DNA of 8,907 nucleotides from Alphaproteobacteria bacterium. Lineage in GTDB: Bacteria; Pseudomonadota; Alphaproteobacteria; JAEULC01. The first letter of the stretch is position 1; every line of letters begins with the position of its first letter. The position numbers were made by a program, and so were the translations under genes. The DNA lies in assembly GCA_020851015.1 (NCBI GenBank), contig JADZDN010000034.1, positions 1-8,907 of the forward strand. Direction: 5' to 3'. The notes under the pieces were generated by a model. That model was not told the origin of the DNA and did no database searches. It was given only the letters and a program-made list of their open reading frames with translations. Positions 6,113 to 8,907 of this stretch are shown here, piece by piece.

Positions 6113-8380
6113 ATGGGCCAACGCCTCGCGCGCATTCTTGCCATCCGCAACCTGATCCGCTTCGGCGTGCCGCTGGCGATCCTGCTCGGCGCGCTGATGG
6201 TGCGCGTGGCCGAGCCGTTCCTGGTCGAGCGCGCGCAGCTCGTCGTGTTCGACACCTACCAGCGCATCAAGCCGCGCGAATACGATCCCGACGCGCCCGT
6301 CAGGATCGTCGACATCGACGACGAGTCGCTGGCGAAGATCGGGCAGTGGCCCTGGCCGCGGACCCGCGTGGCGGACCTGGTCCGCCGCCTGGTCGAGAAG
6401 GGCGCGGCGGTGATCGCGTTCGACATCGTCTTCGCCGAGCCCGACCGCACCTCGCCGCGCCAGGTGCTGCCGCTATGGCCGCCCTTCCCCGAGGTCAAGG
6501 CGCTGATCGACAGCCCCGACAAGCTGCCCGACCACGACGCGGCGCTGGCCGCGGCGATCAAGGAGAATCGCGTCGTGCTGGGCTTCGTCCTCAGCGAGCA
6601 GCCCGGCGGCCGCAAGCCGCGGGTCGGCGGCACGGTCGCCTGGGGCGGCGAGGACCCGGTGCCCTGGATACCCGCCTTCGCCGGCGCGATATCGAACCTG
6701 CCGGAAATCGAGAATGCGGCGGCCGGCAACGGCAGCTTCAACATGGCGCCCGGCCTCGACGGGCTGGTGCGGCGCGTTCCGCTGGTCGTGCGCTACGGCG
6801 AGCGGCGCGAGGGCACCCAGGTCTACGCGTCGCTGGCGACCGAGGCGCTGCGCGTGGCGGAGGGACAGCGCACGATCGTGGGCAAGGCGTCGGGCGCCAG
6901 CGGCGAGATGAGCTTCGGCGAACGCACCGGCATCACCCAGATGCGCATCGGGAGCCATATCGTTCCGACCGACAAGAATGGCGCGCTGCTGGTCTACTAC
7001 ACGGGCCACCGGCAGCAGCGCTTCGTCCCCGCCTGGAAGGTGCTCGACGGCAGCGTCGACCCGGCCGAGATCGACGGACGCATCCTGTTCGTCGGCACCA
7101 GCGCGGCGGGGTTGATGGACCTGCGCTCCAGCCCGATCGACCTGGTGCTGCCGGGGGTCGAGGTGCATGCCGAGGCGGTGGAGCAGATCGTCGCCGGCGC
7201 GTTCCTGGTCCGGCCGGACTGGGCGACCGGCGTCGAGCTGGTCCTGCTGGCGGTGCTGGGACTCGCCATGGTCGTGCTGATCCCGTTCGTCGGCGCGGCC
7301 GGCTGCGCGCTTCTGGGCGCAACCGCGATCGCCGCGGCCTGCGGCACGTCGTGGTATGCGTTCAGCCAGTACCATTGGCTGATCGACCCGTTCTTCCCGT
7401 CGGTGGCGGCGCTGGCCGTCTACTTCGCCGGCTCGCTGCTCAGCTACCTGCAGGCCGAGGCCGACCGCCGGCAGATCCGCACCGCGTTCAACCAGTACAT
7501 GTCGCCGGCGCTGGTCGAGCAGCTCGCGCAGCAGCCCGAGCGGCTGAAGCTTGGGGGCGAGACCAAGACGATGTCGATCCTGTTCTGCGACGTGCGCGGC
7601 TTCACCGCGATTTCCGAGCAGTTCAAGCACAACCCGCAAGGCCTGACCGAGCTGATCAACCGCCTGCTGACGCCGCTGACCGACGTGATCATGGCGCATG
7701 ACGGCACGATCGACAAATACATGGGCGACGCCATCATGGCGTTCTGGAACGCGCCGCTCGACGTGCCCGACCATGCGGCCAGGGCGGTCGATGCCGCGCT
7801 CGGCATGTTCGTCGAGATCGACCGGCTCAACGAAGCGCGGGCGCAGGAAGCCGAGACCGCGGGCACCGAGTTCAAGGAACTCGCCATCGGCATCGGCATC
7901 AACACCGGCGTCTGCGTGGTGGGCAACATGGGCTCGCAGCAGCGATTCGACTATTCGGTTCTGGGCGACGCGGTAAACCTGGCGTCGCGCCTGGAGGGGC
8001 AGTCGAAGACCTATGGCGTCGGCCTGGTGATCGGCCAGGAAACCGCGGCAGCCATCGACGGGCGCTTCGCGCTGCTCGAGCTCGACCTGATCGCGGTCAA
8101 GGGCAAGCTCGAAGGCGTGCGGATCTTCACCGCGATCGGCGCGGCCGACCGCGCGGGCGATCCGGCGTTCAAGGCGGCGGCGGAACGCCACGCCGCCATG
8201 CTCGCGCGCTACAGAGCCCAGGAATGGGACGCCGCGGAATCGGCCCTGGCCGCGCTATGGGGGGCATGCGACGGCGCGATGGACGACTACTATGTCGTCA
8301 TCGCCGAACGCATCGCGGCTTTCCGCATCGATCCGCCCGGGCCGGGCTGGGACGGCGTCTACCGCGCCACCTCGAAGTAA
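6113..8380 (+). CDS. CHASE2 domain-containing class III adenylate/guanylate cyclase
   Basis: 755-aa integral inner-membrane enzyme predicted to make cAMP (or cGMP) in response to an extracytoplasmic signal. One N-terminal membrane segment (about 16-33) leads into a periplasmic CHASE2 domain of about 35-355, with VRIVDIDDESLAKIGQWPWPR, GAAVIAFDIVFAEPDR, DGLVRRVPLV and ILFVGTSAAGLMDLRSSP. Three membrane segments follow (about 371-445), then a short helix QIRTAFNQYMSPALVEQL that links to the catalytic domain (about 480-665). Catalytic residues are in place: metal-binding D493 (FCDVRGFT) and D539 (DKYMGD), purine-contacting K535, and N622 and R626 (VNLASRLEG). The second base-contacting position, Asp in class IIIa and Thr in IIIb, is S615 (DYSVLGDAVN), so it sits closest to IIIb. 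The roughly 85-residue tail is helical. The start at 6113 has only a weak ribosome site and may rely on coupling to the preceding gene. Confidence 0.93.
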   Translation: MGQRLARILAIRNLIRFGVPLAILLGALMVRVAEPFLVERAQLVVFDTYQRIKPREYDPDAPVRIVDIDDESLAKIGQWPWPRTRVADLVRRLVEKGAAVIAFDIVFAEPDRTSPRQVLPLWPPFPEVKALIDSPDKLPDHDAALAAAIKENRVVLGFVLSEQPGGRKPRVGGTVAWGGEDPVPWIPAFAGAISNLPEIENAAAGNGSFNMAPGLDGLVRRVPLVVRYGERREGTQVYASLATEALRVAEGQRTIVGKASGASGEMSFGERTGITQMRIGSHIVPTDKNGALLVYYTGHRQQRFVPAWKVLDGSVDPAEIDGRILFVGTSAAGLMDLRSSPIDLVLPGVEVHAEAVEQIVAGAFLVRPDWATGVELVLLAVLGLAMVVLIPFVGAAGCALLGATAIAAACGTSWYAFSQYHWLIDPFFPSVAALAVYFAGSLLSYLQAEADRRQIRTAFNQYMSPALVEQLAQQPERLKLGGETKTMSILFCDVRGFTAISEQFKHNPQGLTELINRLLTPLTDVIMAHDGTIDKYMGDAIMAFWNAPLDVPDHAARAVDAALGMFVEIDRLNEARAQEAETAGTEFKELAIGIGINTGVCVVGNMGSQQRFDYSVLGDAVNLASRLEGQSKTYGVGLVIGQETAAAIDGRFALLELDLIAVKGKLEGVRIFTAIGAADRAGDPAFKAAAERHAAMLARYRAQEWDAAESALAALWGACDGAMDDYYVVIAERIAAFRIDPPGPGWDGVYRATSK

Positions 8381-8383
8381 TGG

Positions 8384-8907
8384 CTACTTCAGCGTCGGGA
8401 TGTTGAACTCGGCGCCGGCGCGGATGCCGGTCGGCCAGCGGGCGGTCACGGTCTTGATCTTGGTGTAGAAGCGCACGCCCTCGGGCCCGTGCTGGTTGGT
8501 GTCGCCGAACGCCGAGCGCTTCCAGCCGCCGAAGGTGTGGAAGGCGAGCGGCACCGGGATCGGCACGTTGACGCCGACCATGCCCACCTGGACCTTCTGG
8601 GCGAAGTCGCGCGCGGCGTCGCCGTCGCGGGTGAAGATCGCCACCCCGTTGCCGAACTCGTGCTCGGTCGGCAGCCGCGCCGCCTCGTCGAAGGTCTTGG
8701 TGCGCACCATCGACAGGACCGGTCCGAAAATCTCTTCCTTGTAGATCTTCATCTCGGGCTTCACGTTGTCGAACAGGCACCCGCCCAGGAAGTAGCCGTT
8801 CTCGTAGCCCTGCAGCTTCAGCCCGCGGCCGTCGACCACCAGCTTGGCGCCTTCCTTGACGCCGTGGTCGATATAGCCGCGCACCTTGTCCATGTGCTGC
8901 CTGGTCA
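8384..8907 (-). CDS. mmsA: Methylmalonate-semialdehyde dehydrogenase (CoA-acylating), C-terminal part
   Basis: Aldehyde dehydrogenase superfamily enzyme that converts methylmalonate semialdehyde, CoA and NAD+ to propionyl-CoA, CO2 and NADH in cytosolic valine (and sometimes inositol) breakdown. The frame is open to the window edge, where it begins [20 protein letters not shown], so about 173 of the usual roughly 500 residues are visible. Diagnostic stretches are [20 protein letters not shown] (the superfamily's EIFGP motif), then [28 protein letters not shown] and [20 protein letters not shown]. The [18 protein letters not shown] signature separates MmsA from ordinary aldehyde dehydrogenases. 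The catalytic Cys region lies outside the window. It is convergent with the cyclase and unlikely to be functionally linked to it. Confidence 0.95.
   Translation of the reverse strand, partial: TRQHMDKVRGYIDHGVKEGAKLVVDGRGLKLQGYENGYFLGGCLFDNVKPEMKIYKEEIFGPVLSMVRTKTFDEAARLPTEHEFGNGVAIFTRDGDAARDFAQKVQVGMVGVNVPIPVPLAFHTFGGWKRSAFGDTNQHGPEGVRFYTKIKTVTARWPTGIRAGAEFNIPTLK

Noticed and set aside
4433..6121. 562-codon open frame on the minus strand
   Set aside because: Antisense to the TPR-barrel gene, which has a signal peptide, domain order and barrel C-terminus. The minus-strand translation has no domain or secretion signal, and it runs through the regulatory gap.
6665..6686. Resemblance to dispersed proteobacterial REP-type repeats (peptide WIPAFAG, reverse PAKAGIQ)
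   Set aside because: The segment fits the expected CHASE2 sequence just before NLPEIENAAAGNGSFN, has no perfect hairpin, and occurs once, so coincidence is more likely than an inserted repeat.
6007..8191. Long open frames at 6007-7701 (+) and 6473-8191 (-) over the cyclase
   Set aside because: Both are out-of-frame translations of the cyclase gene, rich in Arg, Gly and Ala with no family features.
8331..8350. GC hairpin near the end of the cyclase gene (GCCCGGGC)
   Set aside because: It is inside the coding sequence, has no U-run, and is a short palindrome expected at this GC content.

Overview
The window is a GC-rich bacterial segment. Strong third-position G/C bias leaves long antisense frames open, and the gene set fits a Gram-negative bacterium, most likely an alphaproteobacterium: a type II-type secretin, an outer-membrane TPR/beta-barrel protein, a CHASE2 class III cyclase and an MmsA dehydrogenase. 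The taxon is inferred from gene content and composition only. No RNA gene, CRISPR array, insertion sequence or attachment site was recognised.

Layout: (1) 1-869 (+) is the C-terminal part of a GspD-like secretin whose start lies outside the window. (2) On the minus strand, 4306 to 904, is a two-gene unit. A 726-aa exported MORN-repeat protein with a very long Pro/Ala-rich linker comes first, and a PPC-domain exported protein starts 4 bases after its stop. Its ribosome binding site lies inside the last codons of the upstream gene. (3) 4307-4603 is a divergent intergenic region. It holds a perfect 10-bp inverted repeat whose arms sit almost equally far from the two divergent start codons, a separate 7-bp dyad, and a heptamer present three times. 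(4) On the plus strand, 4604-8380 is a second two-gene unit: an exported TPR plus beta-barrel protein resembling surface lipoprotein assembly modifiers (Slam), then, 18 bases later, a CHASE2-transmembrane-class III nucleotide cyclase. (5) 8384-8907 (-) is the C-terminal third of methylmalonate-semialdehyde dehydrogenase, tail to tail with the cyclase and only 3 bases away.

The four central genes look like an envelope module. Two exported proteins of unknown function are transcribed away from an outer-membrane barrel and a membrane cyclase whose sensor domain should face the periplasm. A reasonable inference is that the barrel helps move or display an envelope protein and that the cyclase couples an envelope signal to cAMP. 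The shared intergenic repeats suggest the two units are co-regulated. None of this functional coupling is proven by the sequence.
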